Notes: generated by a model not told the origin, from the letters alone. Shown: positions 34,101-43,464, counted from the stretch's first letter. The stretch: DNA of 64,000 nucleotides from Bacteroidales bacterium UBA7009 (GCA_002449665.1 DJXH01000027.1:62001-126000), one strand, 5' to 3'. Program-made: numbers and translations.

Positions 34101-35417
34101 ATGAACCTATTTACCGCCAGACTAACCGGCAAAATGCTCTCAACAGAGCAATTTGAAAAAACGATCAGTGAGATGCAAGAGCGTGTTAAACGTTGGCGTC
34201 AGATTGAGCAATCGCCCGAATTGGCAGAGTATAAATCTCTGAAAGAAAAGGTGGAATCACCTGAGTTTCAAGAGAAGAGAAACAAACTCGCCAAGACCAA
34301 ATATAAAGATACCGATGAGGGCAGGAAAACAGCACTGTATCAAAGACTCTCCGGCAATCTGCGGATAAGAGGCTATAAACACGCCCTTGAGAATGAAACG
34401 GTAAAAGCGTTCCTTGCTTTTAAGGAAACCGAAGATTATAGCAAGATAAACGATGCTGCCGAACGCCGCAAGTCAAGCGAACTGCGTATGTACAGCCTTA
34501 TAGCCCGCTCTGCTTACTATAAGAACTATCAGCGTGTGCTTAATTCTCCCGAACTGAAGCAACTGCAAGAACTTGAAGCAGAGATGGCTACCGACGACTT
34601 CAAGCAGCGTAACGCTTTCTGGCAGGACGAAAAACGTTGGGAAAAAACCGAAGAATATAAAATAGAGCAACGTTTCAACGAACTTGCCGGCAGTCCTGAC
34701 ATCAAGTTCTACTACAAGCAGCGCGCAGAGAAAATAGACTGGGCAGAACTATTCCGCCCTGCTTTCAATGATGATATGTCTTCGTCAAAAAACTGGAAAC
34801 CCGGTTTCGGCTTTGATAATGCCGCTTTGAAAGACGGCTTTACGTATGCAAGTCAGCAGCAGGCATATACAGGCGGCAAAAACACTTTCTTCGCCGAAGG
34901 ACGTATGGATATAGAAACACGCAGCGAAAAACGTAAAGGCGTGGCTTGGGACGAGAAAAAAGGCTTCGTAGAGCGTGAGTTCGCTTACACCTCCGACGTG
35001 ATGAACACCAAAGAGGCTTTCTCGCAAGAGGAAGGACTGTTCGTCGCCAAAGTGCGCAGTCAGGGTGCAGGACACCATTTCTTCGGCCTGAGCAACGGCA
35101 AAACAGGCAATCCTTTGGTAGAACTCTATTACTACGACGGCAATAAGCATACAATGGGACTGATTGACGGCAAGAACAGCAAGACAGTAGATATAACGGG
35201 CGTACTGCGCTCTATGTATCATATCTATTCTATCCGCTGGACGAAAGCAGAACTGATTTGGTACGTAAATGATATGGAAGTGTTGCGTATGCCTAATACC
35301 CTTCCCCATGAGAAGATGTTTATGCTCGCCGAGTCTTTCCTCCCGAGTAACGAAAAAGGCGGAGAAGGCAAACTTAAAGTGCAATGGGCGCGCGTATATA
35401 AAAGCGTTGAAGATTAA
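34101..35417 (+). CDS. Unknown protein: helical N-terminus plus GH16/LamG-like C-terminal domain
   Basis: A 438-residue protein without signal peptide or membrane helix. Residues about 1-205 are predicted helical and contain a recurring unit around SPE..EYKxLKEKxxSPEFQ (near 35-60, 115-130, 157-175 and 180-215), rich in Lys, Glu and Gln. Residues about 225-435 resemble a concanavalin-A-like jelly roll of GH16 or LamG type (FAEGRMDIETRSEKRKG, FFGLSNGKTGNPLVELYYYDG, YHIYSIRWTKAELIWYVNDMEV). No ExDxE catalytic motif is visible. It lies between LOG and kdsA with 11-12-base gaps. Function unknown; a cytosolic glycan-binding role is a guess. Confidence 0.7.
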   Translation: MNLFTARLTGKMLSTEQFEKTISEMQERVKRWRQIEQSPELAEYKSLKEKVESPEFQEKRNKLAKTKYKDTDEGRKTALYQRLSGNLRIRGYKHALENETVKAFLAFKETEDYSKINDAAERRKSSELRMYSLIARSAYYKNYQRVLNSPELKQLQELEAEMATDDFKQRNAFWQDEKRWEKTEEYKIEQRFNELAGSPDIKFYYKQRAEKIDWAELFRPAFNDDMSSSKNWKPGFGFDNAALKDGFTYASQQQAYTGGKNTFFAEGRMDIETRSEKRKGVAWDEKKGFVEREFAYTSDVMNTKEAFSQEEGLFVAKVRSQGAGHHFFGLSNGKTGNPLVELYYYDGNKHTMGLIDGKNSKTVDITGVLRSMYHIYSIRWTKAELIWYVNDMEVLRMPNTLPHEKMFMLAESFLPSNEKGGEGKLKVQWARVYKSVED

Positions 35418-35429
35418 GAGGTTAAGCGT

Positions 35430-36209
35430 ATGTTCGTTATAGCCGGACCGTGTGCAATAGAGAGTCGCGATATGGTGCTTCATACAGCAGAAACATTGCT
35501 ACGTGTTTGCAGTGAACTGCGGGTGAAACTCTATTTCAAGTCCTCGTTCGACAAAGCCAACCGCACCTCGCTTTCAGAGCGTGGTATAGGTATAGAGGAA
35601 GGTCTTCATATCCTGCAAGAGGTGAAGACCGTTTTCGGACTACCTATACTGACCGATGTACACGAGTCGTGGCAGTGTGCTCCTGTCGCCGAAGTGGCGG
35701 ATGTGCTACAGATACCGGCTTTTCTCTCTCGTCAGACCGACCTTATTCAAGCCGCTGCGCGTACAGGCAGAATAGTGAATATCAAGAAGGGGCAGTTTAT
35801 GGCTCCGTGGGATATGCAGGGGGCTGTCCTTAAAGCGCGTGCGGCTATGCCTGATACCCCCCTTAATCACATTTGGCTTACGGAGCGCGGCTCTTCGTTC
35901 GGCTATGGCAGGCTCGTGGTGGATATGACCTCGCTCGTGGAGATGAGAAAAACAGGTTGCCCTGTCGTTTTCGATGCTACGCATTCCGTACAGCAACCTT
36001 CGTCTGCTGCCGGTGTTACAGGCGGCAATCGCGAAATGGTATCGCATTTGATGCGTGCCGCTGTAGCCGTGGGCGTGGACGGACTGTTTATTGAAACGCA
36101 CCCCGACCCCGATAAAGCCATCTCTGATGCCGCTAATCAGGTGAAATTGTCCGACTTCAAGACCTTGCTTTGTCAGGCACTCGCCATTGACGAACTTGTT
36201 CATAAATAA
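35430..36209 (+). CDS. kdsA: 3-deoxy-D-manno-octulosonate 8-phosphate synthase
   Basis: Condenses arabinose 5-phosphate with phosphoenolpyruvate to Kdo 8-phosphate, for the lipopolysaccharide inner core. It has 259 residues. Motifs: GPCAIESRD (6-14), FKSSFDKANRTS (36-47), LPILTDVHE (71-79) and GGNREM near 195. The Cys in GPCAIE is the position that is Asn in metal-independent enzymes, so this should be the metal-dependent class. The next gene, kdsD, supplies its arabinose 5-phosphate. Confidence 0.96.
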   Translation: MFVIAGPCAIESRDMVLHTAETLLRVCSELRVKLYFKSSFDKANRTSLSERGIGIEEGLHILQEVKTVFGLPILTDVHESWQCAPVAEVADVLQIPAFLSRQTDLIQAAARTGRIVNIKKGQFMAPWDMQGAVLKARAAMPDTPLNHIWLTERGSSFGYGRLVVDMTSLVEMRKTGCPVVFDATHSVQQPSSAAGVTGGNREMVSHLMRAAVAVGVDGLFIETHPDPDKAISDAANQVKLSDFKTLLCQALAIDELVHK

Positions 36210-36217
36210 TATAAAAG

Positions 36218-37186
36218 ATGGATTATACCGAGAGAGCCAAACAGATATTCAAAGAGGAGATAGCGGAGTTTGTCAAACTCGCTGACAGCATAGACGAGAG
36301 TTTCACAGCAGCAGTGGAGATGATTTATGCTTGTGAGGGGCAACTCGTAGTTATGGGCATAGGCAAGACCGGCATAATCGGGCACAAGATGGCAGCATCC
36401 TTTGCCTCCACCGGCACCGAGTCCATCTTCGTCAATGCCGCCGAAGCCGTACACGGCGACCTCGGTATGATTAACAGCAAAGATGTTATCCTGCTCGTAA
36501 GCAACAGCGGCTCCACCAACGAGATTCTTAATGTCATCAATCCCCTGCGTAACATTGGCTGCAAACTGATTGCTATGACCGGCAATCCGCAGTCGCCCCT
36601 CGCCAAGGAGTGCGACCTCACCCTGTCCGTTCATGTTGACAAAGAGGCTTGTCCGTTAGGCTTGGCACCTACCACCTCCACCACCGCTGCTCTCCTTATG
36701 GGTGATGCCCTAATGGTCTGCCTTATGGAGAAGCGCCACTTTAAGGCGGAGAACTTCGCCGTCTATCACCCCGGTGGTGCCTTGGGGCGCAAACTGCTCG
36801 GCAGAGTAGAGCAGTATATGACTCGCTATGTACCGAGAGTGAGAGTCTCCACCACCTTCCGCGAACTCGTACACGAGATGAGTGATAAACATCTTGGTAT
36901 GACTATGGTGTTTGAAGACGGCGGCGATGTTTATTCCGCCCCTTGTCTCGGTATCATCACGGACGGCGACCTCAGACGTGCAATACAGAAATACGACGAT
37001 CTGCATATAACGGCGGGAGATATAATGACACCTTCGTATAAACATATAGCCAAAGACGCACTCCTCAGCGATGCACTCGCCATAATGGACAAGTATGACA
37101 TCACCACGCTTGCCGTTACCGAAAGACCTGATACCACGGACATTATAGGTATAATATCCATTCACCATATCATCAACTTCAATTAA
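36218..37186 (+). CDS. kdsD: Arabinose-5-phosphate isomerase (KdsD/KpsF/GutQ)
   Basis: Isomerises ribulose 5-phosphate to arabinose 5-phosphate. The 322-residue product has an SIS domain (about 35-165: VMGIGKTGIIGHKMAASFASTG, LLVSNSGSTNEILN, PTTSTTAALLMGDAL) and two C-terminal CBS domains (about 205-260 and 270-322: FEDGGDVYSAPCLGIITDGDLRRAI, IMTPSYKHIAKDALLSDALAIM). It follows kdsA by 8 bases. Being next to kdsA supports a biosynthetic role over the sugar-alcohol paralogue GutQ. Confidence 0.95.
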   Translation: MDYTERAKQIFKEEIAEFVKLADSIDESFTAAVEMIYACEGQLVVMGIGKTGIIGHKMAASFASTGTESIFVNAAEAVHGDLGMINSKDVILLVSNSGSTNEILNVINPLRNIGCKLIAMTGNPQSPLAKECDLTLSVHVDKEACPLGLAPTTSTTAALLMGDALMVCLMEKRHFKAENFAVYHPGGALGRKLLGRVEQYMTRYVPRVRVSTTFRELVHEMSDKHLGMTMVFEDGGDVYSAPCLGIITDGDLRRAIQKYDDLHITAGDIMTPSYKHIAKDALLSDALAIMDKYDITTLAVTERPDTTDIIGIISIHHIINFN

Positions 37187-37198
37187 TTTCTTCTCTTA

Positions 37199-38362
37199 AT
37201 GACCCACGACCAATTGCTGCAAGCCTTTGCCGCTCTTTATGGCAAACAGGCTGAATCCGTGTTTTTTGCTCCCGGGAGAGTGAACCTTATAGGAGAGCAT
37301 ACCGACTATAACGGCGGACCTGTTTTTCCTTGCGCACTTACTTTCGGCACTTACCTGCTCCTTGCTCGCAATAATGCAGATGTCTTGCGTTTCCGCTCGC
37401 TTAATATGCCGCAAGCGTGGGAAACGGATATTACAGCGGAGCGTAGTCCGCTGCCTGACCGCTCTTGGGTGAACTATCCGCTTGGGACAATAGCGCAAAT
37501 GGAGAAAGCGGGTCTGACGATTCACTGCGGTTTTGATATGCTTTTCTACGGCGATGTCCCTCAAGGGGCAGGTCTGTCCTCCTCTGCATCTATTGAGGTA
37601 GTTACTGCTTTTGCTTTTAACAACCTGTATGGCAGTCCCTTTGGTTTGGTTCAAATTGCTCGTTTTGCGCAAGAGGCTGAACACGTGTTTGCAGGTGTCA
37701 ACTGCGGCATAATGGATCAGTTCGCCTCTGCTTGCGGAAAACGCGAGCACGCCATCTGCCTTGATTGCAATAGTCTTGAATACGAACTTGTGCCGCTTAA
37801 TATGAACGGCGTGAAGATAGTGCTTTCCAATACGTGCAGCCCGCATAAGTTGGAGTCAAGTCTGTATAACAAGCGTGTGGCTGAATGTGGCGAGGCGTTG
37901 CGGATGTTGCAAAAAGAGATGAAGGTAAAATGTCTTGCCGATGTCAGTTCGGACGAACTCAAAAAGTATGCAGCCATTATAAAAGACGAGACTGTCTATC
38001 GCCGTGCGCTGCACGTTGTGTCCGAGACTGAGCGAACCAAGAAAGCGGTCAAGGCATTAAAGAGCGGCGACCTTGCTTTGTTCGGGCAACTGATGAACGA
38101 GAGCCATATTTCGCTTAGGGATAACTATGAAGTGACAGGTTTTGAACTGGACACTATGGCAGAGGCTGCTTGGAATACGGATGGCGTGATAGGCAGCCGT
38201 ATGACGGGCGGCGGCTTCGGCGGTTGCACCGTGTCGCTTGTAAGAGAAGATGCGGTGGAAAGGTTTATCAGTCAAGTGGGAGCCGAGTATAGGCAGAAGG
38301 CGGGTATTAAACCTGAATTTTATGTAGCCGATGCGGGCGATGGGGCAAGGCGTTTGATATAA
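37199..38362 (+). CDS. galK: Galactokinase
   Basis: GHMP kinase making galactose 1-phosphate in the Leloir pathway. It has 387 residues: APGRVNLIGEHTDYNGG (24-40), the ATP loop VPQGAGLSSSASIE (about 120-133), NCGIMDQFASACG with the catalytic Asp, and GSRMTGGGFGGCTVSL near the end. No galT, galE or galM is adjacent. The gene ends inside the coding end of the convergent glycosyltransferase gene (43-base overlap), and no terminator is visible. Confidence 0.96.
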   Translation: MTHDQLLQAFAALYGKQAESVFFAPGRVNLIGEHTDYNGGPVFPCALTFGTYLLLARNNADVLRFRSLNMPQAWETDITAERSPLPDRSWVNYPLGTIAQMEKAGLTIHCGFDMLFYGDVPQGAGLSSSASIEVVTAFAFNNLYGSPFGLVQIARFAQEAEHVFAGVNCGIMDQFASACGKREHAICLDCNSLEYELVPLNMNGVKIVLSNTCSPHKLESSLYNKRVAECGEALRMLQKEMKVKCLADVSSDELKKYAAIIKDETVYRRALHVVSETERTKKAVKALKSGDLALFGQLMNESHISLRDNYEVTGFELDTMAEAAWNTDGVIGSRMTGGGFGGCTVSLVREDAVERFISQVGAEYRQKAGIKPEFYVADAGDGARRLI

Positions 38363-39330
38363 TCCTTTATGTGCTCGGCGAGATACTCCTGCTCGCTCTG
38401 ACCTTCTGTCGGTATAAGTTCTGCCTTGTCAAGTACACCGAGAGCATATAAGTCCATAATCGTACTATATCCGCTGCGGGCAACGATATGGCGACAACCT
38501 TGCAGGTATGCTGCAAGTTTGTCGTCTTTTATGTGTGGAACGAGTGTGATGTTACCGTGGTGAAGCGTAATCGGCGGCTCGGCTATCCTGCCGCGTATTA
38601 TAAGTACGGTTTCATCGGCATTTTCGTATTGCCTGATTAGCGTTTTTTCTAATTTGCTCCGTTGAGGTTCCGGACCCGACAGTACGGCTACGGTGTCATA
38701 TTTACACTCCTCAAGTGTGGAAAAATTGCATAAATTGAACCTTGACAGCGGACCTGTATATTCGGCTCCCATAGTTTCGCCACCCTTGCTTAAATCTCCG
38801 CTTAATCTATTGGTTTCATCGGCAAAATCCGGCACAAGTATCTTGTCATATCTTGTGTAGATTCTGCGGTGGATGGCAGTGGCTATTCCTTCTGCCCAAC
38901 GCCAAAAACGTGGAAGTTTGATATTCAGCTGGTGTGCAATATAATAAGTTTTCGTATCTTCTCGCGCGTGCGACTTTCGCCAACTTTTGCTGACGTACAT
39001 CCCGAACCTGTTGTCGGAAAGAACAATGTCGAAGTGTTCATTTTTAAGCAGGTTTTGCAGCATAATATGGTCTTTTATGCTGCTGATAATTATCTTCGGT
39101 GCGGCTTTTGCCATTGCCAGAACTTGGCTTTCGGAAGGGGAGTAGGTTACTTTTAAGTCTGCAAAGTTCAGTATGCGCAGAGTAGGGAAAGTGCGTTTAA
39201 GCAGCAGCAGCGATTCGCCGTTGCCTCCTATTACCACCTCGTCTTTTTGCTCCACGTACTTTTTTATCAGAGGTATGCAGCGCGTGGCATGACCAAGTCC
39301 CCAGTTAAGCGGTGCTATCAAAATCTTCAT
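38320..39330 (-). CDS. MurG-like UDP-sugar glycosyltransferase
   Basis: Predicted GT-B glycosyltransferase of 336 residues from ATG 39330. The N-terminus ILIAPLNWGLGHATRCIPLI is a Gly/His nucleotide-sugar transferase loop, as in MurG/GT28 relatives. The second domain includes VAVLSGPEPQRSKLE, VLIIRGR and the donor-binding VARSGYSTIMDL followed by PTEGQSEQEYLAEHI. It is not MurG itself, which is longer and lies with mur genes. Acceptor unknown. Its ATG is 7 bases past the -7 element TACTTTTG, so the mRNA has almost no leader. It overlaps galK tail to tail by 43 bases. Confidence 0.82.
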   Translation of the reverse strand: MKILIAPLNWGLGHATRCIPLIKKYVEQKDEVVIGGNGESLLLLKRTFPTLRILNFADLKVTYSPSESQVLAMAKAAPKIIISSIKDHIMLQNLLKNEHFDIVLSDNRFGMYVSKSWRKSHAREDTKTYYIAHQLNIKLPRFWRWAEGIATAIHRRIYTRYDKILVPDFADETNRLSGDLSKGGETMGAEYTGPLSRFNLCNFSTLEECKYDTVAVLSGPEPQRSKLEKTLIRQYENADETVLIIRGRIAEPPITLHHGNITLVPHIKDDKLAAYLQGCRHIVARSGYSTIMDLYALGVLDKAELIPTEGQSEQEYLAEHIKDYIKRLAPSPASAT

Positions 39331-39337
39331 AATAATG

Positions 39338-39385
39338 CAAAAGTATTGCAAATTTTGCACATTTGCAAATTTCGCCGTACCTTTG
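39338..39385. promoter_or_regulatory. Interlocked divergent promoter module (glycosyltransferase / ychF)
   Basis: Minus: TTTG 39369-39366 and TACTTTTG 39345-39338. Plus: TTTG 39354-39357 and TACCTTTG 39378-39385. Both spacers are 20 bases. The centre is the palindrome TTTGCACATTTGCAAA (39354-39369). Same geometry as 16241-16288. Confidence 0.8.
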
Positions 39386-39411
39386 TGCATATATTATTTG
39401 AATTTGTACTT

Positions 39412-40512
39412 ATGAAATGCGGAATAGTAGGATTGCCCAATGTAGGCAAATCAACACTTTTTAATTGTCTTAGTAATGCCAAAGCCCAGTCGGCTAATTT
39501 CCCCTTTTGTACTATCGAACCTAACGTAGGCGTTATCACCGTCCCTGACGAGCGTCTTGTGCGCCTTGGCGAATTGTGCAAACCTGAGAGAGGTGTCATA
39601 CCCACTACGGTGGAGATAGTGGACATCGCCGGACTCGTAAAGGGCGCAAGCAAGGGCGAAGGACTTGGTAATAAGTTTCTTGCCAACATACGCGAAACGG
39701 ATGCTATCATACACGTATTGCGTTGTTTTGACGATGATAATATAGTTCACGTGGACGGCACTATAGACCCTGTAAGAGATAAAGAGGTGATTGAAGCCGA
39801 ACTTCAACTCAAAGACCTCGAGACCGTGGAAGCACGTATTCAGAAGACTGAAAAGCAGGCTAAAGCCGGAGGGGACAAGCAGGCTAAAACAACCCTTGAA
39901 CTGCTCCTTCGCTATCAGGCTGCTCTGTCTCAAGGCTTGTCTGCAAGGACAGTCGAACTGCAAAACAAAGAAGAGGAACTGGCGGCGAAAGAACTATTCC
40001 TGCTTACCAATAAGCCCATTATGTATGTCTGCAACGTGGACGAAGGCTCTGCCGTCAGCGGGAACAAGTACGTTGAGCGGGTGAAAGAGGCTGTAAAAAA
40101 CGAAAATGCCGAAGTGTTGGTGTTGGCGGCAAAGACAGAGTCGGAGATAGCCGAACTTGATACATACGAGGAGCGGCAGATGTTCCTCGAAGAGATAGGA
40201 CTTGAAGAGTCGGGAGTCAATCGCCTTATTAAAGCCGCTTATAGTCTGCTTAACCTGCGTACTTTCCTTACCGCCGGTTCGGACGAGGTGCGTGCTTGGA
40301 CTTTCCGTGCAGGCTGGAAAGCACCGCAGTGCGCAGGCGTTATACATACCGACTTTGAGAAGGGGTTTATCCGTGCAGAAGTGATAAAGTATGAAGATTA
40401 TATTGCCCTCGGAGGCGAGGCAGCCTGCCGTGCTGCCGGCAAACTCGGCGTGGAGGGTAAGGAATATGAAGTGCAGGACGGAGATATAATGCACTTTCTG
40501 TTTAACGTCTAA
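39412..40512 (+). CDS. ychF: Ribosome-associated GTPase/ATPase YchF
   Basis: Obg-like P-loop NTPase that prefers ATP and binds ribosomes; linked in other bacteria to translation and oxidative-stress control. It has 366 residues from ATG 39412. G1 is GLPNVGKST (7-15), then FPFCTIEPNVGVI, DIAGLVKGASKGEGLGN (G3) and NKPIMYVCNV in place of NKxD. The C-terminal TGS domain closes with AEVIKYEDYIALGG and VQDGDIMHFLFNV. The start is 26 bases from the -7 element. An antiporter gene follows 12 bases after the stop. Confidence 0.96.
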   Translation: MKCGIVGLPNVGKSTLFNCLSNAKAQSANFPFCTIEPNVGVITVPDERLVRLGELCKPERGVIPTTVEIVDIAGLVKGASKGEGLGNKFLANIRETDAIIHVLRCFDDDNIVHVDGTIDPVRDKEVIEAELQLKDLETVEARIQKTEKQAKAGGDKQAKTTLELLLRYQAALSQGLSARTVELQNKEEELAAKELFLLTNKPIMYVCNVDEGSAVSGNKYVERVKEAVKNENAEVLVLAAKTESEIAELDTYEERQMFLEEIGLEESGVNRLIKAAYSLLNLRTFLTAGSDEVRAWTFRAGWKAPQCAGVIHTDFEKGFIRAEVIKYEDYIALGGEAACRAAGKLGVEGKEYEVQDGDIMHFLFNV

Positions 40513-40524
40513 TTAGCGAATACA

Positions 40525-41523
40525 ATGTTTGACTTTATAAATCAGTATCTTGCCAATCCTATAGTGGTTGTTGTGGTGCTTGTTGCAGGGTTTGTGCTGC
40601 TTGTCAAGGGGGCTGATTGGCTTGTGGACGGAGCCTCGGCTGTGGCTAAACGTTTCGGTATATCCGACCTTGTTATAGGTCTGACGGTAGTGGCTTTCGG
40701 TACGTCTATGCCGGAGTTTGTAGTGAATATGGTGTCGGTGGCAGACGGGGCTACCGATCTTGCCATTACCAATATCTTAGGCTCTAATATCATCAATACG
40801 TTTGTTATTCTTGGGCTGACGGCACTCGTTTATCCGGTCAGATCGCAAAAACGGTCACGTGATTTTGATATACCGATGAGTATAATCGCGGCGGTACTCG
40901 TGTTTGCTACTGTATCGGTCAATCCGCCTGCCATTGAAACGGAGCATGGAATTTCACGCTATGGAGGTATAATCCTGCTGCTGATGTTTACGTATTTTTT
41001 GTTTAATACATTTCGCCATGCTAAAGACCATCCTGCCGATGCCGTAGTGGATGAGACTAAAAAATCGATGTCTGTAGGAAAGGCTGTGTCTTTGATTGTG
41101 GTCGGACTGATAGGATTAGTTGTTGGGGGCGAACTGATAGTAAAAAGCAGTGTTAATATAGCCACTCGTCTCGGTATTCCCGAAGCCATTATCGGACTGA
41201 CTATTGTGGCTCTCGGTACATCGCTGCCGGAGCTTGCTACGTCAGTTGTAGCAGCCTTTAAGAAGAATTGTGATATTGCTTTGGGCAATGTAATTGGCTC
41301 AAATATCTTCAATGTCTTTTTCGTCCTTGGTACAAGTTCGGTTATACGTCCTCTGCCTTCGTATGACGGAGTGTCGTTCGATGCTTGGATAGCCGCATTA
41401 GGCAGCATATTGGTCTGGCTTTTTGTCAAGACCAACAAGGAACGTGAGGTAAAGCGTTGGGGAGGTGCGATATTGATTGTGGTGTATGCGATATATCTCA
41501 CATACAGACTGATGAATATCTAA
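40525..41523 (+). CDS. Calcium/sodium antiporter (YrbG family)
   Basis: Inner-membrane cation exchanger of the CaCA superfamily, 332 residues, about ten helices. Two inverted repeats are visible, each with an alpha motif: VVAFGTSMPEFVVNMVS with NILGSNIINTF (about 55-95) and IVALGTSLPELATSVVA with NVIGSNIFNVF (about 228-265). The Glu in each GTSxPE is the ion ligand of the family. It follows ychF closely, and its stop overlaps the convergent glycosyltransferase by 4 bases. Direction and ion are inferred from the family. Confidence 0.93.
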   Translation: MFDFINQYLANPIVVVVVLVAGFVLLVKGADWLVDGASAVAKRFGISDLVIGLTVVAFGTSMPEFVVNMVSVADGATDLAITNILGSNIINTFVILGLTALVYPVRSQKRSRDFDIPMSIIAAVLVFATVSVNPPAIETEHGISRYGGIILLLMFTYFLFNTFRHAKDHPADAVVDETKKSMSVGKAVSLIVVGLIGLVVGGELIVKSSVNIATRLGIPEAIIGLTIVALGTSLPELATSVVAAFKKNCDIALGNVIGSNIFNVFFVLGTSSVIRPLPSYDGVSFDAWIAALGSILVWLFVKTNKEREVKRWGGAILIVVYAIYLTYRLMNI

Positions 41524-42356
41524 TCTTTCTTGTTGAGGCTTTCTATTGTCAGGCGGTTGACGAGACGGCGTTCGCTGTCGAACCACCAGCCCCATTTGTT
41601 GAAATACCTGCACATATTCACTATATGCACAAGTGTCATTTTAAGGCTCTTATATGATGCTTGTGTGTGGTTGTGCACTATGGTTATATCCGGCACATAG
41701 AGTGTGAGCCAGTTGCGGTGGATACGGCGTGTCAGGTCAATGTCTTCGGGGTACATAAAATACCGCTCGTCAAACAACCCCGCTTCTTTTACGGCTTTGG
41801 TACGCAGCAGCATAAAGCAGCCGCTCAGATATGGTACATTCATCATCTTGTCGTAGTCGGTGAAGCGCAGTTCGTATCTGTTGTTGCGCTTGTTTATCAA
41901 GCGTTTGGGCAGAAATCGTCTGCCGAAAACATCGAGCGGTGTTGGCAGCAGTTTGCATAGCGGTTGCAGTCTGCCGTCGGGATAGACTACGCGCGGCATA
42001 AGGCTGCCTACAACGAGGTTCTTCTCCATAAACAGGTGCAGACGGTCTATATCTTCTGCTTTAACCTCTATGTCAGCGTTCATAACGAGGTGGTAGCGAA
42101 CCTGTTGTTCTATAGTTTGCCGTATGGCAATGTTGTGTGCTGCGCCGTAGCCGAAGTTTTTGCCGTTGTTCCATAGGTATTGTATGCGCTTTGAGTCTGT
42201 TTGGGCGAGTTGGTCCAAAGTCAAGTCGGTCAGCGGCTTTGGCGAGTTGTCTATGAGCCACAAAGTATTCAGACACCTAACTTGTGTCAGAACTTCACAA
42301 AGTGCAAGCAGTTGCCCGATGTCGTTATTATATAGGACAATAGATACGTTAAGCAT
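41520..42356 (-). CDS. Family 2 glycosyltransferase, last gene of polysaccharide operon
   Basis: GT-A type transferase of 278 residues. It opens with LNVSIVLYNND and carries NGKNFGYGAAHNIAI, the DxD-like MNADIEVK (about 90-100), PYLSGCFMLLRTKAVKEAGLFDERYFMYPEDIDLTRR and a His-rich IVHNHTQ. The pattern is that of rhamnosyltransferase-like GT2 enzymes, but sugar and acceptor cannot be read off. Its start overlaps the upstream GT4 gene by 8 bases. It shares its last 4 bases with the antiporter gene on the other strand. Confidence 0.88.
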   Translation of the reverse strand: MLNVSIVLYNNDIGQLLALCEVLTQVRCLNTLWLIDNSPKPLTDLTLDQLAQTDSKRIQYLWNNGKNFGYGAAHNIAIRQTIEQQVRYHLVMNADIEVKAEDIDRLHLFMEKNLVVGSLMPRVVYPDGRLQPLCKLLPTPLDVFGRRFLPKRLINKRNNRYELRFTDYDKMMNVPYLSGCFMLLRTKAVKEAGLFDERYFMYPEDIDLTRRIHRNWLTLYVPDITIVHNHTQASYKSLKMTLVHIVNMCRYFNKWGWWFDSERRLVNRLTIESLNKKD

Positions 42357-43464
42357 AACGCTGTAGTGCTTGTCTGTATTTTTCTATAATCAGTTTTTCG
42401 TCAAACTCACGAATCATTTTTCCCCGCCCTGCTTTTCCTAAATTTGTAAGTTCTTCGTTGCTCATAGCAAGTATTTTTCTCATCGCTTCAACGAGGCAGT
42501 CTATGTCGTTAGGCTTGCATAGCAGCCCGTTAATGCAGTCATCCACTACCTCACGGCAGCCGACAGAATCAGTAGTGATGATAGGACGGGACATAGCGGC
42601 TGCTTCCATCAGTACGCGCGGTACGCCTTCGCGGAAATAGGATGGGAGTACTATGCAGGTACTTTGCTCAATATATGTTCTTACATCTCTTGTGCTGCCG
42701 AGATATTCCACTATTCCGTCTTGTACCCAATTCTCTATTTCTGCCTTACTTATGCCGCTGGGATCTTTTATGTCAAGCGAGCCGAGTAGTTGCCACTTGG
42801 CGTTAGGGTAATCCTTACTTAGTCGCCGTGCCGCTTCGGCGAACAACTCTACACCCTTATAGCGAAGCATACGTCCTATGTATAGAAATACGCATTGTTG
42901 CGGTAACTGTGAATGTGTTGCAAAATGACAGGTATCTATTCCTTCGCCGTTGAGAACGAAAGTCTTGTTCGGCTTGACGAGTCCGAGTTGAACAAATACA
43001 TTCTTGTCGTCCTTGTTTAGGAACCATACCTCGTTTGTTTTACGCAGAGTTGTTCGGTATAAAAAGCAGGTGAGGCGGAATAGCCAGTTTTTTTTTATAA
43101 AGGTATATCCTAATCCTGTAACTACGCTTATGTGTTTTGCTCTGGCGGCAGTTGCTGCTAAAGAACCATATATGATCGGCTTGATAGTATAATGGAAGAT
43201 TAAATCAAAGTTTTCGTTTTTGTATATTTTGCTGAGTTGGTGGTAGAGTTTTATTTCTTTTAGAGGATTTTTACCCTTGCAGTCAACGTCTATGGGAATA
43301 TAGTGTATGCCTGCTTCAAGGCAGGGTTTAATATCTAAATCTTGTGGGGCAATTATAGTTATATCATTCCCGTCTTTAGCCAGTGCTTTCATCACTCCGG
43401 CACGGAAATTCCACATTGTAAGTGCGCTGTTTCCGACAAATGCTATTTTGCGTTTTTTACTCAT
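42349..43464 (-). CDS. Family 4 glycosyltransferase
   Basis: GT-B retaining transferase of 371 residues from ATG 43464 (SKKRKIAFVGNSALTMWNFR). The acceptor domain shows VVTGLGYTFIKKNW, as in the WbnK/PglA-type subgroup. The donor domain has VFLYIGRMLRYKGVELFAEA and the EX7E-like VLPSYFREGVPRVLMEAAAMSRPIITTDSVGCREVV. Probably adds a hexosamine or galactose residue to a lipid-linked glycan. Its ATG overlaps the preceding gene's stop (ATGA). Confidence 0.88.
   Translation of the reverse strand: MSKKRKIAFVGNSALTMWNFRAGVMKALAKDGNDITIIAPQDLDIKPCLEAGIHYIPIDVDCKGKNPLKEIKLYHQLSKIYKNENFDLIFHYTIKPIIYGSLAATAARAKHISVVTGLGYTFIKKNWLFRLTCFLYRTTLRKTNEVWFLNKDDKNVFVQLGLVKPNKTFVLNGEGIDTCHFATHSQLPQQCVFLYIGRMLRYKGVELFAEAARRLSKDYPNAKWQLLGSLDIKDPSGISKAEIENWVQDGIVEYLGSTRDVRTYIEQSTCIVLPSYFREGVPRVLMEAAAMSRPIITTDSVGCREVVDDCINGLLCKPNDIDCLVEAMRKILAMSNEELTNLGKAGRGKMIREFDEKLIIEKYRQALQRYA

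Noticed and set aside
39247..39411. Upstream extension of ychF
   Set aside because: The added 55 residues overlap the divergent promoter and the opposite gene; the conserved MKCGIVGLPNVGKST start is at 39412.
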